A stretch of 64,000 nucleotides of DNA from [Zimmermannella] bifida NBRC 103089 (GTDB taxonomy: Bacteria; Actinomycetota; Actinomycetes; Actinomycetales; Microbacteriaceae): the NCBI RefSeq assembly GCF_001570925.1, contig NZ_BCSP01000002.1, forward strand, positions 1 to 64,000, given 5' to 3'. Below the pieces are notes generated by a model that saw only the letters and a program-made list of their open reading frames with translations, did no database searches and was not told where the DNA came from. Made by a program: the position numbers and the translations under genes. Of the stretch, positions 8,114-18,858 are shown in pieces; the stretch's first letter is position 1; each line of letters opens with the position of its first letter.

Positions 8114-8571
8114 CCGGATTGAGCGGAACCCTCTGGCTTGACGTCACCAGTTGTGCGCTGGTGCTGCTCGGCGCCTTCCTATCGTTTGCTGCAGGTGTCG
8201 GGCTGTTGCGCTTTGGCGACCTCATGGGGCGACTGCACTCGCAGGCAAAGCCGCAATCGCTCGGACTGTTGTTGATGCTCCTTGCCATGGCGCTGCAGCA
8301 AACCGAAGTCGGCATCGTGCTGTTCCTGCTGCCAGTGGCGCTATTTCAGTTCATCACCACCCCCGCGGCGGGCATGGTGCTCGCACGTGGTGGCTATCGC
8401 TCGCGTCACTATGAGCACGTACCGTTGTTTGTGGATGAACTCGAAGACGAAGTCGATCGAGCGCAGCGTGCCGAAGAAGCGGCAGCGATTCGTGAGCAGC
8501 GCCCGATCTTGCCCGACGCCTCCGACGAGCCTGAACCGCATGAACCTAACCCGAATGCGCCAACACTTTGA
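8110..8571 (+). CDS. mrpG: Na+/H+ antiporter subunit G
   Basis: MrpG (MnhG/PhaG) is the last gene of the operon. The 153-residue protein has three helices (LVLLGAFLSFAAGVGLLRFGDLMGRLHSQAKPQSLG with the characteristic GLLRFxDxxxRxHxxxKxxxLG signature, LLLMLLAMALQQTEVG, and VLFLLPVALFQFITTPAAGMVLARG). An acidic tail of about 50 residues follows. It overlaps mrpF by four bases. No convincing terminator follows before ilvD. Confidence 0.92.
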   Translation: MTGLSGTLWLDVTSCALVLLGAFLSFAAGVGLLRFGDLMGRLHSQAKPQSLGLLLMLLAMALQQTEVGIVLFLLPVALFQFITTPAAGMVLARGGYRSRHYEHVPLFVDELEDEVDRAQRAEEAAAIREQRPILPDASDEPEPHEPNPNAPTL

Positions 8572-8592
8572 CACAAAAATCGGGCCTGGTAT

Positions 8593-8605
8593 TTACAGTT
8601 TGTAA
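8593..8605. promoter_or_regulatory. Short palindrome upstream of ilvD
   Basis: TTACA-GTT-TGTAA forms a perfect 5-bp inverted repeat in the mrpG-ilvD gap, about 45 bases before the ilvD start. It could be an operator half-site pair or chance. Confidence 0.2.
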
Positions 8606-8649
8606 GCTGCTGGCTGGTTGTTTTGTCAATATCTGATTAGGATATGGAT

Positions 8650-10353
8650 ATGAGTGAGCAAAACATCGACATCAAGCCCAAATCCCGCGCGGTAACTGAC
8701 GGTCTCGAAGCCACGGCTTCGCGAGGCATGCTTCGCGCTGTGGGCATGGGAGATGACGATTGGAGCAAGCCGCAGATTGGTATTGCGAGCTCCTGGAATG
8801 AGATCACTCCCTGCAACCTCAGCCTGAACCGCCTGGCCCAGGCCTGCAAGGAAGGCGTGCACGCCGGCGGCGGTTACCCGCTGCAGTTCGGTACCGTGTC
8901 GGTATCTGACGGCATCTCGATGGGCCACGAGGGGATGCATTTCTCGCTCGTTTCGCGTGAGGTCATCGCCGACTCGGTTGAGGTGGTCATGGAGGCCGAG
9001 CGTCTCGACGGTTCGGTGCTGCTGGCTGGGTGCGATAAGTCGCTCCCCGGCATGCTCATGGCTGCCGCTCGACTCGGGCTCGCGAGCGTATTCCTCTACG
9101 CCGGTTCGATCTACCCTGGCCGCGTTCGTCTGACCGACGGCACCGTCAAGGAAAACGTCACGGTCATCGACGCGTTCGAAGCTGTCGGTGCCTGCAAGGC
9201 CGGGCTCATGTCCGAAGAAGACCGCAAGCGCATCGAAGAAGCAATCTGCCCGGGTGAGGGTGCGTGTGGTGGGTTCTACACCGCAAACACCATGGCGTCG
9301 GTTGCCGAAGCGCTCGGTATGTCGATCCCCGGATCCGCAGCACCCGCATCCGCCGACCGCCGCCGCGACTACTTCGCACACAAGTCGGGCGAGGCGGTCG
9401 TCAACATGCTCCGCAAGGGCATCACGACCCGCGACATCCTCACCAAGGAAGCGTTCGAAAACGCGATCGCTGTGGTCATGTGCATGGGCGGTTCGACGAA
9501 CGCCGTGCTGCACCTGCTCGCGATCGCACGCGAAGCCCAGGTTGACCTCACCCTCGACGACTTCAACCGCATCGCCGACCGCGTACCGCACCTGGCCGAC
9601 ATGAAGCCGTTCGGTAAGTACGTCATGAACGATCTCGACAGCGTTGGCGGTATTCCGGTCGTCATGAAGGCGCTGCTCGACGCCGGGCTGATCCACGGCG
9701 GTGCCATGACCTGCACCGGCAAGACCGTTGCCGAGAACCTCGAAGAACTGCAGCCAATGCCGCTCGACGGCGAGGTCATGCACACGCTTGACAACCCCAT
9801 CCACGAAACCGGTGGTATTTCGATTCTGCACGGCTCGCTGGCGCCCGAGGGTGCCGTCGTGAAGTCGGCCGGATTCGACCTCGACGTATTTGAAGGCCCC
9901 GCTCGCGTATTCGAGCGCGAACGCGAGGCAATGGATGCGCTGACCGAGGGCAAGATTAGCCACGGAGATGTCGTCGTGATCCGTTACGAAGGCCCGAAGG
10001 GCGGCCCCGGTATGCGCGAGATGCTCGCGATCACGGGTGCGATCAAGGGCGCCGGTCTCGGCAAGGATGTACTATTGCTGACCGACGGTCGATTCTCAGG
10101 CGGCACAACTGGCCTGTGCATCGGCCACGTTGCGCCCGAAGCCGTAGATGCTGGACCCATCGCTTTCGTGCGCGACGGTGATCGTATTCGAGTTGATATT
10201 GCGGCCCGTTCGATCGACCTACTTGTCGATGACGCCGAACTCGCAGCCCGACGTGAAGGCTGGGAGCCGCTCCCTCCGCGGTACACGCGCGGCGTACTGT
10301 CGAAGTACGCGAAGCTCGTGCGCTCCGCATCCGAAGGTGCCATCACCGGTTAG
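8650..10353 (+). CDS. ilvD: Dihydroxy-acid dehydratase
   Basis: IlvD dehydrates 2,3-dihydroxy-isovalerate and 2,3-dihydroxy-3-methylvalerate to the 2-oxo acids, the third common step in valine, leucine and isoleucine synthesis, using an iron-sulfur cluster and Mg2+. The 567-residue length is normal. Cluster cysteines are seen at C55 (NEITPCNLS), C128 (GCDKSLPG) and C206 ([16 protein letters not shown]). The C-terminal [19 protein letters not shown] motif is present. Of two ATGs (8644 and 8650) I chose 8650 because AGGA at 8639-8642 then has 7-base spacing. ilvB follows after a 119-base gap. Confidence 0.96.
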   Translation: MSEQNIDIKPKSRAVTDGLEATASRGMLRAVGMGDDDWSKPQIGIASSWNEITPCNLSLNRLAQACKEGVHAGGGYPLQFGTVSVSDGISMGHEGMHFSLVSREVIADSVEVVMEAERLDGSVLLAGCDKSLPGMLMAAARLGLASVFLYAGSIYPGRVRLTDGTVKENVTVIDAFEAVGACKAGLMSEEDRKRIEEAICPGEGACGGFYTANTMASVAEALGMSIPGSAAPASADRRRDYFAHKSGEAVVNMLRKGITTRDILTKEAFENAIAVVMCMGGSTNAVLHLLAIAREAQVDLTLDDFNRIADRVPHLADMKPFGKYVMNDLDSVGGIPVVMKALLDAGLIHGGAMTCTGKTVAENLEELQPMPLDGEVMHTLDNPIHETGGISILHGSLAPEGAVVKSAGFDLDVFEGPARVFEREREAMDALTEGKISHGDVVVIRYEGPKGGPGMREMLAITGAIKGAGLGKDVLLLTDGRFSGGTTGLCIGHVAPEAVDAGPIAFVRDGDRIRVDIAARSIDLLVDDAELAARREGWEPLPPRYTRGVLSKYAKLVRSASEGAITG

Positions 10354-10381
10354 TCCGGTGATCTGGCGTACCCGCGAGCAC

Positions 10382-10398
10382 CCCGTACCTGTTACGGG
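10382..10398 (+). promoter_or_regulatory. Short hairpin in the ilvB leader
   Basis: CCCGTA (10382-10387) and TACGGG (10393-10398) form a 6-bp stem with a 5-base loop in the ilvD-ilvB gap. It could be part of an attenuator, but no leader peptide rich in Ile, Val or Leu codons is visible; the only short ORF nearby is three codons long. Confidence 0.25.
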
Positions 10399-10472
10399 TT
10401 CGGTTGCGGTATGCCACCTTGATATCGACCCGTTACGAACGAAGAGTGTCCTACGAAATGGGAAAGCATCCG

Positions 10473-12233
10473 ATGACTACTGCAGCTGCCCCTGAGCGTC
10501 TCACTGGAGCCGCTTCGGTCGTGCGCACCCTGGAGCTGCTGGGAGTGACCGACGTATTCGGCCTGCCTGGCGGCGCAATCCTGCCCGCGTACGACGCAAT
10601 TCTTGACGCTACCGAGCTCAATCACATCCTCGTCCGCCACGAACAGGGCGCCGGTCACGCAGCCGAAGGCTATGCCGCGGCCAGTGGCAAGGTTGGTGTG
10701 TGTATCGCGACCTCTGGTCCCGGTGCAACCAACCTCGTTACGGCAATTGCGGATGCGTACATGGACTCGGTGCCACTGCTCGCGATTACTGGTCAGGTGT
10801 TTTCGACGCTGATGGGAACGGATGCGTTCCAGGAAGCTGACATCGTTGGTATCACGATGCCGGTGACCAAGCACTCGTTCTTGGTGAAGCGTGCCGAAGA
10901 CATTCCAAAGGCCCTGGTGAGCGCTTACCACCTCGCTTCGTCGGGACGCCCCGGCCCGGTGCTCGTGGACATCACCAAGGACGCGCAACAGGACGAGTTT
11001 GATTTCCACTGGCCGGTACAGATGGACCTGCCCGGCTACCGTCCGATCACCAAAGCGCACGGTAAGCAGATTCTTGCGGCTTGCAACGAACTGAAGAACG
11101 CGAAGCGACCCGTCATCTACGCGGGTGGCGGTGTCGGTCGAGCCGGTGCATCCGCTGAACTTCGCCTGCTTGCTGAACTGACCGGTGCGCCGGTGGTTAC
11201 GACGCTGATGGGTCGCGGCGTGTTCCCGGACACGCACCCGCAGATGCTCGGCATGCCCGGTATGCACGGCACCGTGCCGGCGGTGCTCGCGCTGCAGGAA
11301 GCCGACCTGTTGTTTACCGTTGGTGCTCGATTTGACGACCGCGTGACCGGTAAGGCGGAGCTGTTCGCCCCGGATGCCCGCGTCGTGCACATTGACATTG
11401 ACCCGGCTGAGATCTCGAAGATTCGCTTTGCAGATGTGCCGATCGTTGGTGACGCGAAGATCATCCTCGGTGACATCGTGGATGCGATTCGTGCGGCAGA
11501 CCAACCGAAGCCTGATCTGCAGGAATGGTGGCAGCACCTGAACGGTCTGCTCGAGGAGTTCCCGCGCGGATACGCCCCAACCACCGACGGTCTGCTCTCA
11601 CCGCAGTATGTGATCGAACGCATCGGTGAACTCGCATCGGACGACGCGGTGTATGCGACCGGCGTTGGTCAACACCAGATGTGGTCGGCGCAGTTCTTGC
11701 CGCTGAACCAGCCAAACTCGTTCCTCACCTCGGGTGGTGCGGGCACGATGGGCTACTCGATTCCGGCAGCCATGGGTGCCAAGGTCGCTTGCCCAGATCG
11801 CGAAGTCTGGGCGATCGACGGCGACGGTTGCTTCCAGATGACCAACCAGGAGCTCGCGACCTGCATGATCTCGGAGATTCCGATCAAGGTCGCCATCATC
11901 AACAACTCGTCGCTCGGCATGGTGCGCCAGTGGCAGACGCTGTTCTACGACGGCCGCTACTCGCACACGCACCTGGACACCGGCCACGAATCCCGCCGCA
12001 TCCCGGACTTCGTCAAGCTCGCCGAAGCCTACGGCGCCGTCGGTATTCGCGTGACCCGCGCCGAAGACGTGGATGCGGCCATTCAGCAGGCGCGCGCGAT
12101 TAATGATCGTCCGGTCGTGATTGATTTTGTCGTCTCGGCCGACTCGATGGTGTGGCCGATGGTGCCGCAGGGAGTCTCCAACAGCTTTATCCAATACGCA
12201 CGTGACGCCAGCCCGGCATACGAGGGGGAGTAG
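10473..12233 (+). CDS. ilvB: Acetolactate synthase large subunit
   Basis: The catalytic subunit of acetohydroxy-acid synthase condenses two pyruvates, or pyruvate and 2-oxobutyrate, in the first common step of branched-chain synthesis. The 586-residue protein shows the N-terminal TPP-binding half with the catalytic Glu in [16 protein letters not shown], a central FAD-contact domain, and the C-terminal TPP motif from [14 protein letters not shown] to [13 protein letters not shown] chose the ATG at 10473 because GGGAAAG lies about 6 bases before it; an in-frame ATG at 10458 has no such site. ilvN begins three bases after the stop. Confidence 0.96.
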   Translation: MTTAAAPERLTGAASVVRTLELLGVTDVFGLPGGAILPAYDAILDATELNHILVRHEQGAGHAAEGYAAASGKVGVCIATSGPGATNLVTAIADAYMDSVPLLAITGQVFSTLMGTDAFQEADIVGITMPVTKHSFLVKRAEDIPKALVSAYHLASSGRPGPVLVDITKDAQQDEFDFHWPVQMDLPGYRPITKAHGKQILAACNELKNAKRPVIYAGGGVGRAGASAELRLLAELTGAPVVTTLMGRGVFPDTHPQMLGMPGMHGTVPAVLALQEADLLFTVGARFDDRVTGKAELFAPDARVVHIDIDPAEISKIRFADVPIVGDAKIILGDIVDAIRAADQPKPDLQEWWQHLNGLLEEFPRGYAPTTDGLLSPQYVIERIGELASDDAVYATGVGQHQMWSAQFLPLNQPNSFLTSGGAGTMGYSIPAAMGAKVACPDREVWAIDGDGCFQMTNQELATCMISEIPIKVAIINNSSLGMVRQWQTLFYDGRYSHTHLDTGHESRRIPDFVKLAEAYGAVGIRVTRAEDVDAAIQQARAINDRPVVIDFVVSADSMVWPMVPQGVSNSFIQYARDASPAYEGE

Positions 12234-12236
12234 ACC

Positions 12237-12746
12237 ATGTCACAACACATCCTTTCGCTGCTGGTCGAAGACAAACCGGGTCTGCTGACCCGAGTCGCGG
12301 GCCTGTTCGCTCGTCGTGGCTTCAACATTGACTCGCTCGCAGTGGGTGTGAGCGAAGTCCCCGGACTGTCGCGCATGACGGTCGTGGTGAGCGTGGACGA
12401 TTTCCCGCTCGAACAGGTCACGAAGCAGCTGAACAAGCTGGTAAACGTCATCAAGATCGTTGAGCTCGAACCCGGCAACCGGGTTGAGCGCGAGCATGTG
12501 CTCGTCAAGGTTCGCGTCGACAACCAGACGCGTTCGCAGGTCATCGAAGCCGTCAACCTTTTCCGCGCGCGCGTGGTTGATGTTGACCAGGACTCGCTCG
12601 TCATCGAGACCACCGGTGACACGGGTAAAGTTCAGGCGCTATTGAAGATGCTTGAACCATATGGAATCCGCGAACTCGTGCAATCGGGACTGATTTCGAT
12701 TGGCCGCGGACCCCGTTCCATCACCGAGCGTGTGCAGCGCTCGTAG
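12237..12746 (+). CDS. ilvN: Acetolactate synthase small (regulatory) subunit
   Basis: IlvN binds valine and feedback-inhibits the large subunit. The 169-residue length is typical. An N-terminal ACT domain (about residues 4-80) begins HILSLLVEDKPGLLTRVAGLFARRGFNIDSL with the conserved Gly, Asn and Asp positions of the effector site, and a second ALS_ss_C domain follows. GGGGGAG lies about 8 bases before the ATG. It forms one transcription unit with ilvB and ilvC. Confidence 0.95.
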   Translation: MSQHILSLLVEDKPGLLTRVAGLFARRGFNIDSLAVGVSEVPGLSRMTVVVSVDDFPLEQVTKQLNKLVNVIKIVELEPGNRVEREHVLVKVRVDNQTRSQVIEAVNLFRARVVDVDQDSLVIETTGDTGKVQALLKMLEPYGIRELVQSGLISIGRGPRSITERVQRS

Positions 12747-12759
12747 CGCGCGCCAGTAG

Positions 12760-13830
<1,071 letters not shown>

Positions 13831-13872
13831 CGCACCGTGTTGCGGTCAGCGTGACTGATCGCATCCATACGA

Positions 13873-13908
13873 AAACGGGCACTCAGCCAAAAGGTTGGGT
13901 GCCCGTTT
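13873..13908. terminator. Bidirectional terminator between ilvC and corA
   Basis: A 16-bp stem with an AAAA loop (AAACGGGCAC at 13873-13882 pairs with GTGCCCGTTT at 13899-13908, plus the inner CAGCC/GGTTG) lies between the convergent ilvC and corA genes. T residues end the stem on both strands, so it can serve both. Confidence 0.85.
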
Positions 13909-13951
13909 CATGTTGACCGGCGCCGGTTCAGAACGTTGTTCGGCCGCGGGG

Positions 13952-14920
13952 TTAGAGCCACTTGTTGCGCTTGAAGATGGCGTAGAGCACGCCGCCCATG
14001 GCGACGATGATCGCGTTCGATACCCACCAGGTTTCGACCGAACCGAACCCGGGGAAGTCGAGGTTCTGCCCGAAATACCCCGTGATTGCCGTCGGTACCG
14101 CGATGATCGCGGCCCAGGAGGTGACCTGCTTCATGGTCTCGTTCATTTGATTGCTCTGGAGCGCGAGGTTGGTGTCGAGCACCGATGAGAGATGTTCGCG
14201 CACTGAGTCGGCCCAGTCGCTGGTGTTGACGATGTGGTCGTAGACATCGGAAAAGTACGGCTCGAGGCCATTTACCCGCAGGCCTGGTGCGCGTCGCAGG
14301 ATCGCGTTGACGACGTCGCGCAGCGGGAAGGTTGCGTGCTGCAGCACCGCGAGTGAACGACGCAGCGTATAGGCACGGTGTTGTACATCGACCGTGTTGC
14401 GATCGGCGGCAAAGAGGACCACCGAGAGGTCTTCGGTCGCGTCGTCGATGAGCTCGAGGGTTTCTGCGTGGTCATCAACCACGGTGTCGAGTACTGCCCA
14501 CAGCAGGAATGCAACGCCGGAATCGGACAATTCGAGATTGGCGGTGATGAGCTCAGCAACATCGTCTATGGGGAAGTCGGGCTCGCGCACTGACACCAGC
14601 AATTGCGGGAAAACGAAACCGGTGAATCGCTGTAACGACACGTGATGAGTGGATTCGTCGAGCGTCGACGCCGACAGCGTCAACACCTGGTGGCTGGTGA
14701 ACCGGCCGAGCTTCGGGCGCTCGTATTCGCTCAGCGCGTCTTCAACGGCGAGCTCGTGCAGATCGAGCAACTCCGCGAGTTCGTGCAGGAGTGTTACCTC
14801 TTCGACCGTCAGGTCAATCCATCCGAACGCATCGCTGTTTGCGCGAAGCCGCTGCACCAACTCCTGTGGAGATTCCATTTCGGACTGGGCTGTGTGTTCG
14901 AACAAGCGCACGGAAGGCAT
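13952..14920 (-). CDS. corA: CorA family divalent metal transporter with GQN instead of GMN
   Basis: CorA-type proteins are pentameric Mg2+/Co2+ channels. The 322-residue product has the long cytoplasmic N-terminal domain (LHELAELLDLHELAVEDAL is the family signature), a long helix with NQMNETMKQVTSWAAIIAVPTAITG leading into TM1, and a C-terminal TM2 (NAIIVAMGGVLYAIF) ending in KRNKWL. The loop after TM1, normally YGMN, reads YFGQN (G284, Q285, N286). Met-to-Gln at this ion-selecting loop also occurs in some other actinobacterial CorA-like proteins, so metal specificity may differ. I chose the ATG at 14920: TACACT stands 6 bases before it (leaderless), and the longer frame overlaps the divergent ABC gene. 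Confidence 0.88.
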   Translation of the reverse strand: MPSVRLFEHTAQSEMESPQELVQRLRANSDAFGWIDLTVEEVTLLHELAELLDLHELAVEDALSEYERPKLGRFTSHQVLTLSASTLDESTHHVSLQRFTGFVFPQLLVSVREPDFPIDDVAELITANLELSDSGVAFLLWAVLDTVVDDHAETLELIDDATEDLSVVLFAADRNTVDVQHRAYTLRRSLAVLQHATFPLRDVVNAILRRAPGLRVNGLEPYFSDVYDHIVNTSDWADSVREHLSSVLDTNLALQSNQMNETMKQVTSWAAIIAVPTAITGYFGQNLDFPGFGSVETWWVSNAIIVAMGGVLYAIFKRNKWL

Positions 14921-14926
14921 GTGCCG

Positions 14927-14932
14927 AGTGTA
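14927..14932 (-). promoter_or_regulatory. -10 box (TACACT), leaderless start of corA
   Basis: TACACT on the minus strand ends 6 bases before the corA ATG at 14920, so transcription probably begins at the start codon. Confidence 0.55.
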
Positions 14933-15077
14933 GTAGCAGTGTAGTGGGCGAGCGTAATGGCGTGGTGGGCGTACGTCTCGCTGGAACGCAGGCGCCGTGC
15001 CACGGGGCAGGGAACGCAACCGGAACGCAACCGTCATGCCCGGCGCGAACAGCCTCGGCTGCGCTACCCGAACCAGA

Positions 15078-15083
15078 TAGGTT
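15078..15083 (+). promoter_or_regulatory. -10 box (TAGGTT), leaderless start of ABC exporter
   Basis: TAGGTT ends 6 bases before the GTG at 15090. The intervening AGGAAG abuts the GTG with no spacer, so it cannot act as a normal ribosome binding site, which favours a leaderless mRNA. Confidence 0.5.
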
Positions 15084-15089
15084 AGGAAG

Positions 15090-16919
15090 GTGTCTGCGCT
15101 TATTCGGTTGTTTCGGTTCACTAAAGAACTCACCCCGTACTACATCGCCATTGTGGTGTGTGCGGTTATCGGTGCAATTGCTGGTCTGGTCGTACCGTTT
15201 CTTATTGGTGCGGCAACCGACCACATCGTCGCGGTAGCAAACGGTAAGACCCCGTTCGAGCAGGGCATCGTCACCGTCATCTGGTTTGCGGTGGCATTCC
15301 TCATCGCCGAGATTTTCGCCGTGATTGCTTCGGCGATCGGCGGCTACTTCGGCGACGTCATGTCGGCACGGATGCGGGCAACGATGTCGAACCGGTACTA
15401 CGACAAGCTGCTGCAGCTGCCGCAGTCGTACTTCGACGACGAACTTACCGGCACCATCGTCTCGCGACTCGACCGCACCATTACCGAAGTCACGCACTTC
15501 ATCAAAGCGTTCTCGAACAACTTCTTCACCATGATGATCACCACCGCCGCGGTGCTGGTGATCTCAGCCCTCTATGCCTGGCCCCTCGCACTCCTGCTAG
15601 CGCTGATTTTTCCGGTCTACATCTGGCTCACCGCCCTCACCTCGAAGCACTGGCAGCGGTACGAAGGCGACAAGAATGAGCATGTGGATGCGGCCCGCGG
15701 TCGGTTCAGCGAAGTCATGCAGCAAATGCAGGTGGTTAAGTCGTTCGTGCAAGAACGCCACGAGCGCAAGGTGTTCCGCGGCCACTTTGGCGCCACCATC
15801 GACCTCACTAAGCAGCAGTCCACGCATTGGCACCGCCTCGACGCGCTGCGCCGGATAGTGCTGGCGGTGGTGTTCTTCGCCATCTACCTGATCATTTTTT
15901 GGCAGACGGCCACGGGCGTGTTCTCGCTCGGCTCGATGGTGCTGCTCATTCAGCTCGTTTCTATGGCGCGCACTCCGGTCACGATGATGAGCTACATCAT
16001 CGACACGGCACAGCACGCCATCGCCGGTTCGAAGGACTACTTCGAAGTGATGGCGCTGCAGCCCGACCCGCGCGAGTACCTGAGCGAGAGCGACGACGAA
16101 CCCACCGCATCCGCCGAACTGAGCGGAGCCGTTGATACCGAACGCGACGCAATCGCATTCCACAATGTGGACTTTGCCTACGAAACCGATCGCGAAGTCC
16201 TGCAAGACGTGAGCTTCACGATTCGCCGCGGTGAGCGCGTTGCGTTCGTGAGTGAATCGGGCGGTGGCAAGTCGACAATCGTGAGCCTGCTGCTTGGGTT
16301 CTACCCGGTTACCAGCGGGCGCGTAGAACTGTTTGGCCGCGATATCGCGCAGCAGCGGATGGCCGGGGTCCGGCAGCAGATCGGCGTCGTGTTCCAGCGC
16401 CCCGCACTGTTCTCGGGCACGATTCGCGAGAACATCGCCTACGCGAATCCGAACGCGAACGAAGCGGAAATCATCGCGGCGGCCAAACGCGCGAACGCGT
16501 GGGACTTTATCGAACGCGCGCCGGAAGGTCTCGACTCACTCATCGGCGAACAGGGGCTGAAGCTCTCGGGCGGGCAGCAGCAGCGCATCGCGGTGGCGCG
16601 AGCCATGCTCAAGGACGCCCCGGTGCTGATTCTGGATGAAGCCACGAGCGCCCTCGATACGCGTTCAGAACGCCTGGTGCAGCAGGGCATTGACGAACTC
16701 ATGCTCGGACGCACCAGCCTGATCATCGCGCACCGGCTCTCGACCATCGCCAGCGTCGATCGCATCGTAACCATTCGCGATGGCCGAGTCGACGAAGTTG
16801 GATCACCAGATGAGTTGGCGACGACCGGCGGCATTTACGCGGAACTGCTCGCACTGCAGCTCGACGGCAGTGCGAAGAGCAAGGCACAGCTCAAGAAACG
16901 GTTCGGCATCACCACCTAG
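15090..16919 (+). CDS. ABC transporter, fused permease and ATP-binding protein
   Basis: A 609-residue type IV (MsbA-like) ABC exporter half-transporter, probably a homodimer in the membrane. The N-terminal domain (about residues 1-320) has six helices. The ATPase domain (about 350-595) has Q-loop VFQRPALFSG, signature LSGGQQQRIAVARAM, Walker B VLILDEATSALD and H-loop IIAHRLSTI. The Walker A reads SESGGGKST at 388-396: Ser replaces the first Gly of GxxGxGKS/T. Substrate is unknown; lipids, peptides or drugs are possible. The gene is divergent from corA and monocistronic as far as visible. Confidence 0.88.
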   Translation: MSALIRLFRFTKELTPYYIAIVVCAVIGAIAGLVVPFLIGAATDHIVAVANGKTPFEQGIVTVIWFAVAFLIAEIFAVIASAIGGYFGDVMSARMRATMSNRYYDKLLQLPQSYFDDELTGTIVSRLDRTITEVTHFIKAFSNNFFTMMITTAAVLVISALYAWPLALLLALIFPVYIWLTALTSKHWQRYEGDKNEHVDAARGRFSEVMQQMQVVKSFVQERHERKVFRGHFGATIDLTKQQSTHWHRLDALRRIVLAVVFFAIYLIIFWQTATGVFSLGSMVLLIQLVSMARTPVTMMSYIIDTAQHAIAGSKDYFEVMALQPDPREYLSESDDEPTASAELSGAVDTERDAIAFHNVDFAYETDREVLQDVSFTIRRGERVAFVSESGGGKSTIVSLLLGFYPVTSGRVELFGRDIAQQRMAGVRQQIGVVFQRPALFSGTIRENIAYANPNANEAEIIAAAKRANAWDFIERAPEGLDSLIGEQGLKLSGGQQQRIAVARAMLKDAPVLILDEATSALDTRSERLVQQGIDELMLGRTSLIIAHRLSTIASVDRIVTIRDGRVDEVGSPDELATTGGIYAELLALQLDGSAKSKAQLKKRFGITT

Positions 16920-16961
16920 CCACACCGCCGATAGCGCTCGCGGGGGTATTGCGGCCTGGGC

Positions 16962-16967
16962 TATAGT
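16962..16967 (+). promoter_or_regulatory. -10 box (TATAGT) upstream of the DASS symporter
   Basis: TATAGT is a near-consensus -10 box 53 bases before the ATG at 17020. No clear -35 is seen. The leader carries the AAGGAGG site. Confidence 0.45.
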
Positions 16968-17019
16968 CACTCGCAACGGCGCCTGCACCGGATGCGGGCA
17001 CCCGACGCAAGGAGGCGTT

Positions 17020-18660
17020 ATGTCTGACCCGCACGTGCCCGACTACCTCGAAGACTTACGGCCCGACCCCAATCGCGGGGTTGAGGTCGACCACAAATCA
17101 CCGGGTGAGCTCGCGCCCGGTATCGAACCAAAGGCGAACACGACCCGCTGGGTCGGGTTTTTCGTAGGACTCGCGGTGGCTGCCGCGGTGTTTTTCTTGC
17201 TGCCGGCTGAAATGCCACACAATGCGCGCGTAACCGCAGCGGTTGCCGTGCTCATGGCCGCTTGGTGGATGACCGAAGCGCTACCGATTCCGGCAACCGC
17301 ACTGGTGCCGCTGGTCGCGTTCCCGCTCCTGTGCGTTCCGATCGTTGACGATGCCGGCGAAGCCGTACCCGTCAGCTTCAAGGACGTCGCCGCACCCTAT
17401 GCGGGCGATGTCATCTTCTTGTTCATGGGTGGGTTCTTCATCGCCCTGGCGATGCAGCGCTGGAACCTGCACCGACGCATCGCATTGCTCACCCTGCGAG
17501 TGATGCCGAACAAGCCCGGCGCCATGATTGCCGGGTTCATGATCGCCACCGGCTTCGTCTCGATGTGGGTGTCGAACACCGCAACCGCAGTCATGATGCT
17601 GCCGATCGGTATGTCGGTGCTCGGTCTCGTTAACCAGATCACGCACCCGGATGCATCCGGTCGCGACGGCGTCGCCGGTGCGGTTGACCTCATCCGCACG
17701 AATTTCGGTACCGCACTCATGCTCGGTATCGCGTACGCCGCATCGCTCGGATCGCTCGGCACGCTCATCGGTACCCCGCCAAACGCGTTCCTGGCCGGAT
17801 ACATGAGCGAATCGCACGGTGTCGACATCGGTTTCGCTCAGTGGATGGTCGTGGGTATTCCGATTTCGGTGGTGATGATGGTCGTCTGCTGGTTCCTCTT
17901 GGTGAAGGTCATTTTCAAGCCGGAGATCACCGAGATCCCGGGTGGCCGTCAGCTCATCGAAAGCGAGCTCGAGAAACTCGGTCCAGTATCCAAGGGTGAG
18001 CTTCGCGTCATCACCGTATTCGTACTGACCGCAATCGCCTGGATCGTCATCCCGCTTATTCCACTTATCTACCCAGAATCCAATGGGGGAGAGCCCTACA
18101 TTTCTGACGCAGGCATTGCGATGGCTGCCGGCCTGGTGCTGTTCTTGCTCCCGGGCGGCGCCCAGCGCGGTGTGAAGCTGCTCGACTGGCAGAGCGCCAA
18201 AGAACTGCCGTGGGATGTGCTGCTGCTCTTTGGTGGCGGGCTTTCCCTTTCGAGCATGTTCTCGGCAACTGGCCTAACCGAATCTATTGCCGAGTTCGCC
18301 AGTGGCATGGAAGGGCTGCCGGTCATCCTCATCATGGCCGCACTCACCGCCGCAATCCTCTTCCTTACTGAGCTGACCTCGAACACTGCCACCGCAGCTA
18401 CGTTCATTCCAGTTGCCGGTGGTTTGGCAATGGGGATGGGCGTGGACCCGCTCACCTTCGCCGCTCCCGTCGCGCTCGCGGCAACTTGTGCGTTCATGCT
18501 GCCGGTGGCAACTCCGCCGAACGCGGTGGCGTACGGTTCGGGCTACGTGACGATCGGTCAAATGGTCCGGGGTGGACTCTGGCTGAATTTGATCGGTATT
18601 GTGGTCATCACCGCATGCTCAGCAACGTTGCTGGTCTCGGTATTTGGTTTGGCGCTGTAA
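17020..18660 (+). CDS. DASS family sodium-coupled anion symporter (dicarboxylate or sulfate)
   Basis: A 546-residue secondary transporter of the divalent anion:Na+ symporter family (SLC13/VcINDY). After a polar N-terminus of about 45 residues there are about 11 helices. Both family SNT motifs are present: WVSNTATAVMMLPIG in the first half and ELTSNTATAATFIPVAGG in the second, forming the sodium and carboxylate sites. PPNAFLAGY and the C-terminal ATPPNAVAYGSGY loop are also typical. Whether the substrate is succinate-like or sulfate cannot be decided. I chose the ATG at 17020, with AAGGAGG 5 bases upstream; the frame is open further back but overlaps the ABC gene. Confidence 0.9.
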   Translation: MSDPHVPDYLEDLRPDPNRGVEVDHKSPGELAPGIEPKANTTRWVGFFVGLAVAAAVFFLLPAEMPHNARVTAAVAVLMAAWWMTEALPIPATALVPLVAFPLLCVPIVDDAGEAVPVSFKDVAAPYAGDVIFLFMGGFFIALAMQRWNLHRRIALLTLRVMPNKPGAMIAGFMIATGFVSMWVSNTATAVMMLPIGMSVLGLVNQITHPDASGRDGVAGAVDLIRTNFGTALMLGIAYAASLGSLGTLIGTPPNAFLAGYMSESHGVDIGFAQWMVVGIPISVVMMVVCWFLLVKVIFKPEITEIPGGRQLIESELEKLGPVSKGELRVITVFVLTAIAWIVIPLIPLIYPESNGGEPYISDAGIAMAAGLVLFLLPGGAQRGVKLLDWQSAKELPWDVLLLFGGGLSLSSMFSATGLTESIAEFASGMEGLPVILIMAALTAAILFLTELTSNTATAATFIPVAGGLAMGMGVDPLTFAAPVALAATCAFMLPVATPPNAVAYGSGYVTIGQMVRGGLWLNLIGIVVITACSATLLVSVFGLAL

Positions 18661-18858
18661 GCCAACAGCTTGTAGTGCACCTCACAATTTGCGCGGAAAT
18701 ATGAGGTGAAACATCAGGGCATTACAACGTTTTGTGCAGGATGTTTTCAACTTGTCATGTTTGCGGGTAAATTAACACCCTAATAACCCACGTTTGCGAA
18801 TACGTTCCGAGCACCGGGCTCGTCACGAATCGCGGCACTCACTCACAAAGGAGAAAGA

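Noticed and set aside
10354-10472. Classical ilv leader-peptide attenuator upstream of ilvB
   Set aside because: No leader ORF rich in Ile, Leu or Val codons exists in the gap; only one short hairpin is visible.
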